A stretch of 64,000 nucleotides of DNA from Bacillus thermotolerans (GCF_000812025.2 NZ_JWJE02000002.1:121307-185306), one strand, 5' to 3'. Counted from the stretch's first letter, positions 1 through 9,490 are shown. Numbers and translations are program-made. The notes: generated by a model not told the origin, from the sequence alone.

Positions 1-1523
1 GCGAGCAGGTGCGGAATACCGTTATATACATTCAATTCCACCATTTTCGGGTCAATCATCATCATCTTGACTTCATGGGGCTTTGCACGCATGAGGATAC
101 TTGTAATAATGCCATTAATGCAAACGCTTTTTCCGCTGCCGGTTGCCCCAGCTACTAACAGATGGGGCATTTTGTTTAGTTCCGCCGTAATTGCTTTGCC
201 GGTAATATCACGACCAAAGGCGATCTGCAGCTTTGCACTCGGCTTCTCATTAACAGTAGCTTCAAGTACCTCCCTCAAGGAAACCATCGCTACTTCGGAA
301 TTAGGCACCTCGATACCAATAGCCGACTTGCCAGGGATCGGGGCTTCCATCCGGATATCCTTTGCTGCCAAGGCAAGCGCTAGGTCGTCGCTTAAATTAA
401 CGATCTTGCTGACCTTTACACCAATGTCTGGATGCACCTCATACTTTGTAACCGCCGGACCAAGGTGTACTTGAGTGACCTTTGCTTTTACGCCGAAGCT
501 CTGGAAAGTCCTCTCCAGCTTTGCAGCATTCGCATGGATTTGTTTATATTCCTTGCTTTGATCCGTTTGTTTCGGCTTTCCCAGTAAATTTAATGAAGGA
601 AGCTTGTAATCTTTATTCTCTACTTCTGTAAAAGACATCGAAGGAGCCTGAGCATCTTCTTGCTCATTGTCAATAGTTTGTGACGGGGCTGCCTGTTCCT
701 TTTGCCCCGAAGAGGCAGCCGTACTTTGGTACGCCTCCTCCGCAAAGCTTGAAATGATCGGCTCTGAAGCCGTATAAGAGCTGTCCTCTATTTCTGTCTT
801 TGAAACAGCTTCAGAACTAGGGGATGGCTCATCCTGTACAGCTTGCTTTGATTTTTTCGTTTGTCTTTCTTCCTTCCAATCTTTCATATCCTGAAGAAAC
901 GCCTGCCATTGCTTTTGCCATCCCTTCTTCAATGCGGCAAACAGCTTATTAAAGGTGTCGCCAAGAGAGCGGCCAGTGATCAGGATTAAACCAATAACAA
1001 TCAGAACAAAGCTTAATATCCTTGTACCTAACGTATCAAATAAAAAGTAAGAAACAGCAAACAGCAAGGCACCGACCATACCTCCGCCTAGATCTTTATT
1101 AATCGTCATACCTTCTCTCACTTCAAGCCAATACAGTTCCCACGTATTAATAATGACACTAGGATCATTAAATGGACGCCCGCTGCCTAAGAGCTCAAAC
1201 AGCTTTACATGGCTTAACAGCAAAATACTAATAAGGATAATATAGCCTCCTGCTTGTCTCCTCGAAAATAAAAATGGCTTCTTTCGTTTCATCATGATGT
1301 AAACACCATAGGCAATCATCCCAATAAAGCCTAACATGTACCATTCTCCTAGGAAAAAGCGAAAAAAGTAAACAAAGGCTGTTCCTACTGCGCCGAGTTG
1401 AATAATCCCGATAATACTTAAAGCAACCATAATAATTCCGCTCAATTCTAGCTGAATTGCTTGTTTTAGCTGGGCTGACTTCTTCGTCGTCCGTTTAGAA
1501 GGTTTTCTCTTTTTATTCGCCAT
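1..1523 (-). CDS. spoIIIE: DNA translocase SpoIIIE (5' part, cut by window edge)
   Basis: Partial gene: about 507 N-terminal codons are visible and the 3' end lies beyond base 1. The product is a membrane-anchored FtsK-family ATPase that pumps the chromosome into the forespore through the sporulation septum. Seen here: a basic N-terminus (MANKKRKPSKR), about four hydrophobic membrane segments in the first 170 residues, an acidic Gln/Ser-rich linker, and then the motor domain with a Walker A motif GATGSGKS near residue 460. The ATG at 1523 follows a GGTGGGG ribosome site. Position directly after ylzJ and tepA is the spoIIIE position in B. subtilis and argues against the paralogue SftA. The C-terminal gamma domain is not visible. 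Confidence 0.93.
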   Translation of the reverse strand, partial: MANKKRKPSKRTTKKSAQLKQAIQLELSGIIMVALSIIGIIQLGAVGTAFVYFFRFFLGEWYMLGFIGMIAYGVYIMMKRKKPFLFSRRQAGGYIILISILLLSHVKLFELLGSGRPFNDPSVIINTWELYWLEVREGMTINKDLGGGMVGALLFAVSYFLFDTLGTRILSFVLIVIGLILITGRSLGDTFNKLFAALKKGWQKQWQAFLQDMKDWKEERQTKKSKQAVQDEPSPSSEAVSKTEIEDSSYTASEPIISSFAEEAYQSTAASSGQKEQAAPSQTIDNEQEDAQAPSMSFTEVENKDYKLPSLNLLGKPKQTDQSKEYKQIHANAAKLERTFQSFGVKAKVTQVHLGPAVTKYEVHPDIGVKVSKIVNLSDDLALALAAKDIRMEAPIPGKSAIGIEVPNSEVAMVSLREVLEATVNEKPSAKLQIAFGRDITGKAITAELNKMPHLLVAGATGSGKSVCINGIITSILMRAKPHEVKMMMIDPKMVELNVYNGIPHLL

Positions 1524-1550
1524 ATTCCCCACCTAACCCTTAGATTAAAA

Positions 1551-1590
1551 CAAAAAAATAAGAAAGCAGCCGGCGTATGGCTGCTTTCCC
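1551..1590 (-). terminator. Intrinsic terminator after ylzJ, before spoIIIE
   Basis: On the minus strand a GC-rich stem (arms at 1579-1588 and 1562-1571, AAAGCAGCC pairing with GGCTGCTTT) is followed by a run of T interrupted once. It separates ylzJ from spoIIIE, so spoIIIE probably has its own promoter or depends on readthrough. Confidence 0.8.
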
Positions 1591-1632
1591 TATTATAACA
1601 TATTATGCATATTTACAGCATTTGAACCTGAT

Positions 1633-1836
1633 CTACATAGAGATGAATTGTCCGGGGGCAATCGATTCATCTAGATAGTGGACAGGATCGGTACTCATGA
1701 TACGGATCACTTTGTATTGGTTCTCTGCTCGCTCAACCATTAAGGGGATCCCTTTCCAGTTTACCAGCTCCATGCCGTTCTCCTCATAATTTGGCGGAAA
1801 GACTTGCTCTAGGGGCATCATCGTATATAAAATCAT
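1633..1836 (-). CDS. ylzJ: YlzJ-like small protein, function unknown
   Basis: A 67-residue protein with no signal peptide or membrane segment. It matches the YlzJ-like family by its start ([14 protein letters not shown]) and by its place between tepA and spoIIIE. Its ATG overlaps the tepA TGA in an ATGA junction, so it is very likely translationally coupled to tepA. No function is established for the family as far as I know. A strong terminator follows the gene. Confidence 0.85.
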   Translation of the reverse strand: MILYTMMPLEQVFPPNYEENGMELVNWKGIPLMVERAENQYKVIRIMSTDPVHYLDESIAPGQFISM

Positions 1837-2573
1837 TGAATCATCGTCCCTTTTGTTTCCCTTGCTGCAATCAGCTCATTCAGCTTACTCATTGCTTCGC
1901 CGATCCCTCCTGTCTCCTGGATCAGCCCATATTTCACCGCATCCCTGCCCACGACATTTGTCCCGATATCTCTCGTTAAATTCCCCTTGGCCAGCATTAG
2001 ATTTTTAAAGGTTTCTTCGGTAATAGAAGAATGCTTCGTAACGAAATTGACGACTCTTTCCTGCATCTTATCCAGGTATTCAAAGCTTTGAGGCACACCA
2101 ATAACTAATCCCGTTAAACGAATTGGATGAATGGTCATAGTAGCCGATTCTGCAATGAAGGAATAATCACACGAAACAGCGATAGGCACCCCAATTGAAT
2201 GCCCTCCTCCAAGAACAATGGAAACTGTCGGCTTAGACAAAGAGGCGATCATTTCTGAGATAGCCAGTCCCGCTTCCACGTCGCCGCCAACGGTGTTTAA
2301 TACAATTAACACACCTTTGATAGACGGGTTTTGTTCAATGGCTACAAGCTGCGGGATCACATGCTCATATTTAGTTGTCTTGTTCTGAGGCGGAAGCTGC
2401 ATGTGACCTTCAATTTGTCCAATAATCGTCAAGCAGTGAATAGGTGTATCATTCGAAAGCTGCGGCACATTCGTTTGTCCGAGCTGCTGAATCTTTTCCA
2501 TTAGCGAGGAAGATGTTTTTTCAGACGGCTCCCCTTGCCCTGCTTCCTCTGGCGGTTTTTTCTCCATATCCAT
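1833..2573 (-). CDS. tepA: TepA, ClpP-fold serine protease (translocation-enhancing protein)
   Basis: A 246-residue ClpP-like protein. The first 40 residues are polar and low complexity; the ClpP/crotonase fold follows. The nucleophile serine is in GGGHSIG (Ser126) and the histidine in TIHP (His149), so the active site looks intact. In B. subtilis TepA (YmfB) was linked to protein export and is thought to clear signal peptides or small acid-soluble spore proteins; substrate remains uncertain. The ATG at 2573 is preceded by AAAGGAG at 9 bases; a second in-frame ATG lies two codons later. It lies downstream of rnjB with its own hairpin between, and is coupled to ylzJ. Confidence 0.88.
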   Translation of the reverse strand: MDMEKKPPEEAGQGEPSEKTSSSLMEKIQQLGQTNVPQLSNDTPIHCLTIIGQIEGHMQLPPQNKTTKYEHVIPQLVAIEQNPSIKGVLIVLNTVGGDVEAGLAISEMIASLSKPTVSIVLGGGHSIGVPIAVSCDYSFIAESATMTIHPIRLTGLVIGVPQSFEYLDKMQERVVNFVTKHSSITEETFKNLMLAKGNLTRDIGTNVVGRDAVKYGLIQETGGIGEAMSKLNELIAARETKGTMIQ

Positions 2574-2688
2574 ATGCGTTAACTCCTTTCAGCACTTAGC
2601 CAGCGGATTCATATAGATATTCTTTTCATCTTAGCCGTTATTATACAGTGGAAGTAAAAGGAGAGCCCAGCAGGCACTATTTGAAAGC

Positions 2689-2742
2689 AAATACTCTCCC
2701 CTCCGCAAAGCTGAAAACAGCATCCCGAAGAGGAGAGTATTT
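2689..2742 (-). terminator. Probable terminator after rnjB
   Basis: Arms AAATACTCTCC (2732-2742) and GGAGAGTATTT (2689-2699) form an 11-bp stem around a 32-base loop that can pair partly with itself. The T-run after the stem is short and interrupted, so termination may be partial. The 194-base gap between rnjB and tepA holds nothing else recognisable. Confidence 0.5.
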
Positions 2743-2767
2743 AATGATAGGGCAAACTAAGCGCTTT

Positions 2768-4435
2768 CTATACTTCCATAATGATCGGCAGGATCATTGG
2801 TCTCCGCTTTGTTTTTTCAAACAGGAAGGAGTTCAACTGGTCCTTAATGTCTTGCTTAATGCTAGACCAATCAAATGATTCGCCTGCCATATTTTTTTCT
2901 ACTGTATTTGTGATTAGGGTTGTGGATTGCTCCATTAGTTTTTCTGATTCTCTTACATATACAAAGCCACGTGAAATGATTTCCGGGCCGGATACGATTC
3001 GTCTATGCTTCTTGCTGAGTGTAATAACCACAATAAAGATACCATCCTGAGAAAGCAGCTTGCGGTCACGCAAAACAATATTGCCTACATCGCCAACACC
3101 AATACCGTCAATTAGCACATTGCCGGCAGGCACCTTTGCGCTCATTTGCATTTTGCCGTTCTTATATTCAATGACATCTCCCTTTTCCGGAATGAAAATA
3201 TGTTCTTCCGGAATTCCGACTTTAGCAGCAAGCTTTGCATGTGATGTGAGCATGCGGTATTCTCCTTGAATCGGAATAAAGTAGCGCGGTTTCATCAGGT
3301 TCAGCATCAGCTTTAAGTCTTCCTGAGACCCATGACCTGATACATGCACTTTCCGGCTTCCTGTCAGCACATTAGCTCCTGCTCGCGCGAGTAAATCTAC
3401 AGTTTTAGCCATGAGCACTTCCAGCCCTGGTGAAGGTGTGGCTGTAATCAGCACGGTATCACCCTCTTTAATTTTGACATGCTTATTGGCGCCTTTTGCC
3501 ATCTTTTGCAACGCTTCAATCGGCTCTCCCTGCAGGCCGGTCGTTAAAATCACAACCTCATCCTCAGGGTATTTATGAATATCCTGGAGGCTGATAAGCA
3601 CGTCTTCCTGCACAGTTAAATATCCAAGCTTCATAGCAATGTCATTTACCCGCTGTATGCTTTTTCCGCTAGTTGCAATTTTTCGCCCATTTTCATAAGC
3701 CGCGTCAAACACCTGCTGCACACGAATTAAATTAGACGCAAAAGAGGCAACAATAATTCTTCCTTTCGCTGAGTGGAATGCATCGGATAATTGCCTAGCA
3801 ATAACTTCTTCAGAAGTCGTATACCCGGGACGCTCTGCCTCTGTTGAATCAGATAACAGCAAAAACACGCCTTCTTTGCCGAGTTGAGCCATCTTTCCGA
3901 TATCAGGCTCATAGGCTCCTGTTGCCGCCTGATCAAATTTAAATTCACCCGTATGAACGATCGCTCCCTCTGATGTGTGAATCGCTACACCGACAGAATC
4001 CGGAATACTGTGGGTAGTCCGGAAGAACGTTACCTCTACTCCGTCAAACCGCAAACGCGAATTAGAATGAACGGTATAATATTTAACCTCTTCTCTTACA
4101 TTCTCTTCTCTCAGCCGCATTTTAGCCAAAGCAAGCGTCAGCTTCGTTCCGTACACTGGCGCTTTAACTTGTCGGAGGATATATCCTAAAGAGCCGATCG
4201 CATCTTCATGTCCATGTGTTAGGAAAATTCCTTTAATTCGGTCTTTATTTTCGACTAAATAAGAAATGTCAGGGATGACAATATCAATTCCCAGCATTTC
4301 ATTCTCAGGGAACATTAAGCCGCTATCAATAATAAAAATTTCTTCATCCACTTCGATGACTGTCATGTTCTTTCCAATTTCCCCCACTCCGCCAAGCGGA
4401 ATGACTTTTATTAATTCATTTTTCTTCTTGCCCAC
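2768..4435 (-). CDS. rnjB: Ribonuclease J2
   Basis: A 555-residue metallo-beta-lactamase/beta-CASP ribonuclease, the partner of RNase J1 in mRNA decay and rRNA processing. Start chosen at GTG 4435 because GGAGG lies 9 bases upstream; the longer reading frame reaches into the leader and lacks a ribosome site. The N-terminus carries LGGVGEIGKN. The metal-binding signature that reads HGHEDH in RNase J1 is HGHEDA here, losing the last histidine, as expected for the weakly active J2 subunit. Location next to tepA and dapA matches rnjB (ymfA) of B. subtilis. It has its own promoter and follows the dapA terminator. Confidence 0.9.
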   Translation of the reverse strand: MGKKKNELIKVIPLGGVGEIGKNMTVIEVDEEIFIIDSGLMFPENEMLGIDIVIPDISYLVENKDRIKGIFLTHGHEDAIGSLGYILRQVKAPVYGTKLTLALAKMRLREENVREEVKYYTVHSNSRLRFDGVEVTFFRTTHSIPDSVGVAIHTSEGAIVHTGEFKFDQAATGAYEPDIGKMAQLGKEGVFLLLSDSTEAERPGYTTSEEVIARQLSDAFHSAKGRIIVASFASNLIRVQQVFDAAYENGRKIATSGKSIQRVNDIAMKLGYLTVQEDVLISLQDIHKYPEDEVVILTTGLQGEPIEALQKMAKGANKHVKIKEGDTVLITATPSPGLEVLMAKTVDLLARAGANVLTGSRKVHVSGHGSQEDLKLMLNLMKPRYFIPIQGEYRMLTSHAKLAAKVGIPEEHIFIPEKGDVIEYKNGKMQMSAKVPAGNVLIDGIGVGDVGNIVLRDRKLLSQDGIFIVVITLSKKHRRIVSGPEIISRGFVYVRESEKLMEQSTTLITNTVEKNMAGESFDWSSIKQDIKDQLNSFLFEKTKRRPMILPIIMEV

Positions 4436-4489
4436 TCTAGATTTCCTCCTATACTTAAGAACAACCCGTCCTATCACAACATTACGTCT

Positions 4490-4519
4490 ATTATAAAGTA
4501 TCTAGGAAAGTAAAGCCAA
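4490..4519 (-). promoter_or_regulatory. Sigma-A-like promoter of rnjB
   Basis: The minus strand reads TTGGCT (4514-4519), an 18-base spacer, then TATAAT (4490-4495), a perfect -10. Transcription would start near 4483, giving a leader of about 50 bases to the GTG at 4435. It lies just after the dapA terminator, which supports it. Confidence 0.65.
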
Positions 4520-4547
4520 TACTATCTATCGGAAGAGGAAAAGGAAG

Positions 4548-4592
4548 CAAAAAAAAACCTCACTCTGCGCTTTTGATGGCACAGAGTGAGGA
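4548..4592 (-). terminator. Strong intrinsic terminator of asd-dapG-dapA
   Basis: Stem CCTCACTCTGTGC with GCGCAGAGTGAGG (4579-4591 and 4558-4570), an 8-base loop, followed by nine T on the minus strand. It lies 5 bases after the dapA stop codon. Confidence 0.92.
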
Positions 4593-4596
4593 GGGA

Positions 4597-5460
4597 TTAT
4601 AATAGCTTTTGCAGGGAAGCTCTCTCTTCCTCCGTAAGAGGAATGAGCGGCAGCCGAACGGATCCCATATCAAGTCCTTTAATCTGTAAAGCTGTTTTCA
4701 CTGGAACTGGGCTCGGTGCAGCAAACAAACCTTTTACTAACGGAACAAATTTTTGATGCAGCTTGGCAGCCTGCTTAAAGTCTCCATTTAAGAAAGCGGC
4801 AACCATTTGCTGCATTTCATTCCCGGCAACATGAGACGCGACTGATACGACACCGTCTCCGCCGATTGCCAGCATAGGAAGTGTAAGACTATCATCCCCA
4901 CTGTATACTTGGAAATCATCGTCTGTTCCCGCAATAATAGCTGTAGCAGCATCTAGATCTCCGCTGGCTTCTTTGACAGCAATGATGTTTGGTACTTTCG
5001 ACAGCCGAATAATAGTTTCCGGGGCAATATTCACACTCGTTCTGCCAGGAACATTATACACCATCACCGGCAGGCTGGTAGCCTCAGCAATCACCTTAAA
5101 GTGCTGGTACAGCCCTTCTTGACTCGGCTTATTATAGTAAGGAGCAACAAGCATAATCGCATCTACGCCTGCTGCCTCTGCTTTTTTCGTCAATTCAATT
5201 GACTGGTGTGTGTTGTTGCTTCCTGTTCCCGCAATTACCGGCACACGTCCAGCCGATGCCTTTACCGCATGCTGGAACAGAGCGACTTTCTCTTCTGCCG
5301 TTAAAGTAGGTGACTCTCCCGTTGTACCGGCAACAACAAGGGAGTCCGTTCCATTGTTAATTAAATAATCGATTAATCTAGTTGTTTTTTCAAAATCGAT
5401 GTTTCCTTTTGAGTCAAATGGCGTCACCATTGCCGTCGACACCCGTCCGAAAGAAACCAT
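4597..5460 (-). CDS. dapA: 4-hydroxy-tetrahydrodipicolinate synthase
   Basis: A 287-residue (beta/alpha)8 enzyme of the DapA family. It condenses pyruvate and aspartate semialdehyde at the branch to lysine, peptidoglycan diaminopimelate and dipicolinate. Visible residues: GTTGES at 45-50, Tyr135 in YNVPGR, and the Schiff-base Lys163 in AVKEASGD. The ATG at 5460 is chosen because AAGGAGGA lies 6-7 bases upstream; a longer frame to 5481 would start before the ribosome site. It is the last gene of asd-dapG-dapA, 29 bases after dapG, and supplies the substrate for dpaA/dpaB encoded upstream. Confidence 0.95.
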   Translation of the reverse strand: MVSFGRVSTAMVTPFDSKGNIDFEKTTRLIDYLINNGTDSLVVAGTTGESPTLTAEEKVALFQHAVKASAGRVPVIAGTGSNNTHQSIELTKKAEAAGVDAIMLVAPYYNKPSQEGLYQHFKVIAEATSLPVMVYNVPGRTSVNIAPETIIRLSKVPNIIAVKEASGDLDAATAIIAGTDDDFQVYSGDDSLTLPMLAIGGDGVVSVASHVAGNEMQQMVAAFLNGDFKQAAKLHQKFVPLVKGLFAAPSPVPVKTALQIKGLDMGSVRLPLIPLTEEERASLQKLL

Positions 5461-5489
5461 ACGAATTCCTCCTTCATTCAAACACTGAC

Positions 5490-6731
5490 TTACTTATTCT
5501 CTTCGTATTCTACGTGGTCCTCGTGCAGGAGAAAAGCGTCGTGAAGGGCATTAACTGCTGTTACGAGCTCCTCATTTTTCACAAGAACCCAAATGGTTGT
5601 ATGGCTATCGGCAGATTGGAGAATGCGGACACCCTGCTCAGAGAGGGCCGTGACGATTTTGGATGTTACGCCTGGAACACCTGTCATTCCTGCACCTACT
5701 ACTGATACTTTCGCGCACTCTCTTTCTACTTCCGGTTTGTAACCCATATCTTCTAGCACTTCAATCGCCCGATCAGCTGTGTTTCCGGCAACAGTATATA
5801 TTACACCTGTAGGAGAGATATTAATAAAATCTACACTAATCTTTTCATTAGCCATTGCTTTAAACACTTCCGCCTGTACATCGTATCGATCTTTTTTCGC
5901 TTGCACCTTAATTTGAGCTACATCGCTAACATGCGCAATACCAGTTACAAGCCGCTCTCTTACATCAAGCCCTTGGTTCGGTTTTGTAATAGAAGTTACA
6001 AGCGTGCCAACGCCAGAAGAATAGGTAGAACGTATGCGGATAGGCACCTTTGCCTGCATAGCAATTTCTACCGCACGAGGATGGATCACCTTTGCCCCTT
6101 GATACGCCATGTTGCACACTTCATTATATGTTACAACAGACAGCGGGCGTGCCTTTTTAGTCAGACGCGGGTCGGCCGTCATGATTCCTTCCACGTCGGT
6201 AAAGATGTCTACCCATTCTGCTTTCAATGCAGCACCAAGAGCGGCAGCGGAGGTATCGCTTCCTCCGCGGCCGATTGTTGTTACGTCGCCCGTTTTTGCA
6301 GCTCCCTGAAAGCCAGCTACAACTACTACATCATGTGATTCTAATTCCTTTAATAGTCGGTCGCATCTCATTTTAAGGATTTTGGCATTCGTGTGATCAT
6401 CATTTGTGATAAATCCTGCTTGAGTGCCATTTAACGCACAAGCGGCAATATCGCTCTCAAGAAGCATATTCGTGAAGACAAGACTGGATATGACTTCCCC
6501 GCATGATAGGAGAGCATCCTGTTCCCTGGCTGACAGCCTTGTGTCTGTCCCGTTTACTAAAGAGTAAAGCGTGTCTGTTGCATACGGATCCCCTTTACGG
6601 CCCATAGCAGATACGACTACGACTACTTTATAGCCTTCTTTCATCGCTGCTTCGATATGACGTTTGGCATGCTCGCGTGCTTCTTTATCGCGAACGGATG
6701 TGCCACCAAATTTTTGCACAATAATTTTCAC
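5490..6731 (-). CDS. dapG: Aspartokinase I (diaminopimelate-sensitive type)
   Basis: A 413-residue aspartate kinase performing the first step of the aspartate pathway. The N-terminal kinase domain opens with VQKFGGTS (residues 5-12); a Gly-rich IGRGGSDTSAA loop binds the substrates. Two ACT regulatory domains fill roughly the last 150 residues, consistent with allosteric inhibition, by diaminopimelate in the B. subtilis homologue. GTG at 6731 is preceded by GAGGTG at 7 bases; the TTG two codons earlier is less well placed. It sits between asd and dapA. Confidence 0.94.
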   Translation of the reverse strand: MKIIVQKFGGTSVRDKEAREHAKRHIEAAMKEGYKVVVVVSAMGRKGDPYATDTLYSLVNGTDTRLSAREQDALLSCGEVISSLVFTNMLLESDIAACALNGTQAGFITNDDHTNAKILKMRCDRLLKELESHDVVVVAGFQGAAKTGDVTTIGRGGSDTSAAALGAALKAEWVDIFTDVEGIMTADPRLTKKARPLSVVTYNEVCNMAYQGAKVIHPRAVEIAMQAKVPIRIRSTYSSGVGTLVTSITKPNQGLDVRERLVTGIAHVSDVAQIKVQAKKDRYDVQAEVFKAMANEKISVDFINISPTGVIYTVAGNTADRAIEVLEDMGYKPEVERECAKVSVVGAGMTGVPGVTSKIVTALSEQGVRILQSADSHTTIWVLVKNEELVTAVNALHDAFLLHEDHVEYEENK

Positions 6732-6773
6732 TATCAAACACCTCTGCGTTTCCTTAATGAGATTATCCGGCTA

Positions 6774-7829
6774 TTACTTTTCCTTTACAATTTCCATATC
6801 AATAAGCGTTTCAGCAATTTGGACAGAGTTCCAGGCAGCGCCTTTCAGCAGGTTGTCAGCAACGACCCACATATGGAAGCCTGTATCCTCATCCAGGTCT
6901 TTACGCACCCGTCCAACAAATATTTCTTTCTTGCCTACGCAATCAGCAGGCATTGGATAGATTTGCTCTTCAGGCTGGTCCTGTAAAACCACGCCGGGCG
7001 CGCCAGATAACTTGCTTTTGATGTCTTCTGCTGACAGACCTTGCGTTTCCACTTCAAAGTAAACAGACTCTGAATGGCCTGTTTCTACCGGAAGACGCAC
7101 ACAGGTAGCTGCTACACTAAGCTCAGGCATATGCATAATTTTCTTTGTTTCATTGATCATTTTCATTTCCTCGAAAGTAAAACCGTTATCTTGGAATTTA
7201 TCAATTTGCGGAATCGCATTGAAAGCAATTTGGTAGTGCTTTTTGTCGCCTCCTACCGGCAGAATTTCCGGCTTGATCTCTTTTCCATCAAGAATTTCCT
7301 GAGTCTGGTTATACATTTCATCAATTGCTTCTTTACCCGCACCTGATACAGCCTGGTAGGTTGAAACGAGAACCTTCTTCAAGCCGTATGCCTGGCGAAT
7401 CGGCTCTAACGCAGCAACCATTTGAATGGTTGAGCAGTTCGGGTTGGCAATAATCCCTTTATGATTCTTCAAATCTTCTTTATTCACTTCCGGCACAACA
7501 AGGGGTACCTCTTCATCCATCCGGTATGCACTTGTGTTATCTACGACGATCGCACCGCGCTTTACAGCTTCCGGTGCAAACTTCTTAGATACACTGCCCC
7601 CTGCACTGAACAGGGCGATGTCTACTCCTTCAAAGCTTTCCGGCTTTGCTTCTTGAACGACAATTTCTTCCCCTTTATAGCTTACCGTTTTTCCGGCAGA
7701 ACGGGCCGATGAAAGCAGCGTTAGCTGACGAATTGGAAAATCTCTCTCTTCTAGAGTGCGAATCATTTGCTGGCCAACTGCTCCAGTCGCACCTACAACG
7801 GCTACGTGAAACCCTTTATTAGTCATCAT
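6774..7829 (-). CDS. asd: Aspartate-semialdehyde dehydrogenase
   Basis: A 351-residue enzyme that reduces aspartyl phosphate to aspartate semialdehyde with NADPH. The nucleotide loop GATGAVG is at residues 13-19 and the catalytic Cys132 is in ANPNCST; the substrate motif around VETGHSESV is present later. AAAGGGG precedes two adjacent ATG codons (7829 and 7826), either of which may start translation. It leads the vegetative asd-dapG-dapA group after the dpaB terminator, with a possible promoter in the 152-base gap. Confidence 0.95.
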   Translation of the reverse strand: MMTNKGFHVAVVGATGAVGQQMIRTLEERDFPIRQLTLLSSARSAGKTVSYKGEEIVVQEAKPESFEGVDIALFSAGGSVSKKFAPEAVKRGAIVVDNTSAYRMDEEVPLVVPEVNKEDLKNHKGIIANPNCSTIQMVAALEPIRQAYGLKKVLVSTYQAVSGAGKEAIDEMYNQTQEILDGKEIKPEILPVGGDKKHYQIAFNAIPQIDKFQDNGFTFEEMKMINETKKIMHMPELSVAATCVRLPVETGHSESVYFEVETQGLSAEDIKSKLSGAPGVVLQDQPEEQIYPMPADCVGKKEIFVGRVRKDLDEDTGFHMWVVADNLLKGAAWNSVQIAETLIDMEIVKEK

Positions 7830-7917
7830 CCATTTCCCCTTTCCCTATTCTGTAAATAAATTCGTGCCTATGTAATTCATATAAATACTATAATATTCAG
7901 CACATTCAATAGCTACT

Positions 7918-7926
7918 ATTTTAACA
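7918..7926 (-). promoter_or_regulatory. Possible extended -10 promoter of asd
   Basis: The minus strand reads TG-T-TAAAAT, an extended -10, in the AT-rich gap between the dpaB terminator and asd. There is no good -35. A second AT-rich element, TATAGT at 7887-7892, is an alternative. The need for a promoter is clear from the terminator; the exact position is weakly supported. Confidence 0.38.
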
Positions 7927-7952
7927 CAATAACATCATAAATGGTCTAGTTC

Positions 7953-7994
7953 TAAAAAAAAAGAGAAAAAAGAGGGAGACATCAACTCCCATCT
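7953..7994 (-). terminator. Terminator of dpaA-dpaB
   Basis: GGGAG and CTCCC, extended by AGA/TCT across a bulged base, form a hairpin overlapping the dpaB stop codon. A long T-rich tract of about 17 bases with one CTC interruption follows on the minus strand. This separates the sporulation genes from asd. Confidence 0.65.
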
Positions 7995-8581
7995 TTAAAA
8001 CGTTCAATAACAACTGGCTGTATCTGTTTGCCCTGCAGAGCTGCCTCAATCGTCTCTGGCAGACTGCTCATACGCGCAACCATTGAATTTGGCTTTTTAA
8101 CGGGATCATCCTGACCAAAGGGAATGAAATAAATATTCTTTACAGACATCAGTCTCATAATGTTCACACCATTTAGTCCGAGAGCGTCGTTCGTAGAAAT
8201 ACCAACAACCACCGGCTTCAAATTACGAAGCGTCGCTTTGGTAGCCATGAGAACCGGAGAGTCCGTAAGAGCATTGGCTAACTTGCTGAGAGAATTTCCT
8301 GTCAACGGAGCAATGACCATGCAGTCAAGTGGATACTTTGGGCCAAGCGGTTCGGCATCCACAATAGAATCAATAACTTTTTTTCCTGTAACCTTTTCAA
8401 TCTTCTCTACCCATTCTCCCGCTTCACCGAAGCGAGTGCCTGTTCCCTTCACCGTCGCTGAAACAACGGGAACTACTTCTGCCCCCAACTCCATGAGCTT
8501 CTTAATCTGAGGATAAACCTCCTCGTACGTACAATGAGAGCCTGTAATTCCAAAACCAATCCGCTTTCCTTTTAGCGACAA
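7982..8581 (-). CDS. dpaB: Dipicolinate synthase subunit B (flavoprotein)
   Basis: A 199-residue flavoprotein of the UbiX/Dfp-like family, the B subunit of dipicolinate synthase, which oxidises dihydrodipicolinate to dipicolinic acid in the mother cell for loading into spores. Seen: GFGITGSHCTY near the N-terminus and VIAPLTGNSLSKLANAL in the middle, typical of the FMN-binding fold. The start is TTG at 8581 with AAAGGAGAG 7 bases upstream. It follows dpaA by 15 bases in the same transcript and ends in a terminator. Confidence 0.93.
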   Translation of the reverse strand: MSLKGKRIGFGITGSHCTYEEVYPQIKKLMELGAEVVPVVSATVKGTGTRFGEAGEWVEKIEKVTGKKVIDSIVDAEPLGPKYPLDCMVIAPLTGNSLSKLANALTDSPVLMATKATLRNLKPVVVGISTNDALGLNGVNIMRLMSVKNIYFIPFGQDDPVKKPNSMVARMSSLPETIEAALQGKQIQPVVIERFKDGS

Positions 8582-8596
8582 TTCGCTTCTCTCCTT

Positions 8597-9490
8597 TCAT
8601 TGCAAATTATTATCTTTTAATAATTCCGTCAGCACTCCTGCTAGAATCTGTCCCGCTGTTTTCGGGGCTACAATCCCAGGCAGGCCGAGGGCAAGAATCG
8701 CTTTAATTCCACGCTTTTGAGCAAACCGAAAATCAGTTCCACCCGGTTTAGAAGCAAGGTCAATGATCAGTGTATGTGGTTTCATTCTTGCAATTGATTG
8801 AGGGGTAATAACTAGAGAAGGTATGGTGTTAATGATGATATCTAGTGATTCCGACTGTTGGGGAAGCTGATCGATAGCAAACGGGGTTAAGCCCATCTCT
8901 ATCGCCCGGGCAAAGTGCTCGCTTTTTCTGGCACCCGCTTTCACCTTTGCACCTAGATTATGAAAAACTCTTGCTGTGCTCATTCCTACTCGCCCCATAC
9001 CGAGGACAGCCACAGTAGAGCCGTGAATGGTGAAATCAGTGTGCTGGATAGCCATCATGACGGCCCCTTCTGCCGTTGGAATAGAATTGTAAATGGCCAC
9101 GTCATTGCGATCGAACAAGCGAATAAGCTTTCTATCAGCCTCTTTTGCCATCTCTGTCAGAAGCGGCGGGCTAATCCCTGTAAAAATAGAACAGTGTGCT
9201 GGCGTTTTCTTAAGCATCTCTCTTGTTAAATAGATGGGTTCAGATGAAAAAACTGTTTCAATTTCACCTGTCGCCTTTATACCGGCTACCGGCAGCACGA
9301 GCGCATCTAGATGTTCAAAAGGCAGGTCCTCTACCCTTTCCTTTACTGCCCCCGTAAAACTCTGCTCGAGCTGGTCAAATCCTGCTAGATACACCTTGGC
9401 ATCAAGCTCTGTTAGCTTTCTAATAATCTCTATCTGACGAGCATCTCCTCCTAAAACGGCTACTTGAAGATCAGTCAGCATTCCCTCCAC
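8597..9490 (-). CDS. dpaA: Dipicolinate synthase subunit A
   Basis: A 297-residue NAD(P)-binding dehydrogenase-like protein, the A subunit of dipicolinate synthase (spoVFA). The Rossmann motif GMGRVG is at 164-169 and the surrounding AIQHTDFTIHGS and LPGIVAPKTAGQILA segments match the family. The frame opens at GTG 9490; the B. subtilis protein aligns from the ATG at 9481 (MLTDLQVAVLGGDARQ), so the true start may be 9481. Both have ribosome-like sequences close by. A sigma-K-like promoter precedes it, in line with mother-cell expression. Confidence 0.93.
   Translation of the reverse strand: MEGMLTDLQVAVLGGDARQIEIIRKLTELDAKVYLAGFDQLEQSFTGAVKERVEDLPFEHLDALVLPVAGIKATGEIETVFSSEPIYLTREMLKKTPAHCSIFTGISPPLLTEMAKEADRKLIRLFDRNDVAIYNSIPTAEGAVMMAIQHTDFTIHGSTVAVLGMGRVGMSTARVFHNLGAKVKAGARKSEHFARAIEMGLTPFAIDQLPQQSESLDIIINTIPSLVITPQSIARMKPHTLIIDLASKPGGTDFRFAQKRGIKAILALGLPGIVAPKTAGQILAGVLTELLKDNNLQ

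Noticed and set aside
67..474. Plus-strand open frame opposite spoIIIE
   Set aside because: It runs antisense to the conserved motor domain of spoIIIE, has no ribosome site and no family resemblance; typical shadow frame.
2648..2878. Plus-strand open frame starting in the rnjB-tepA gap
   Set aside because: It overlaps the rnjB terminator hairpin and 3' end; composition follows the terminator repeat, with no support as a gene.
7830..7981. Lysine riboswitch (L box) before asd-dapG-dapA
   Set aside because: The gap is 152 bases, AT-rich and lacks the conserved L-box helices and junction motifs; only a terminator and weak promoter signals are seen.
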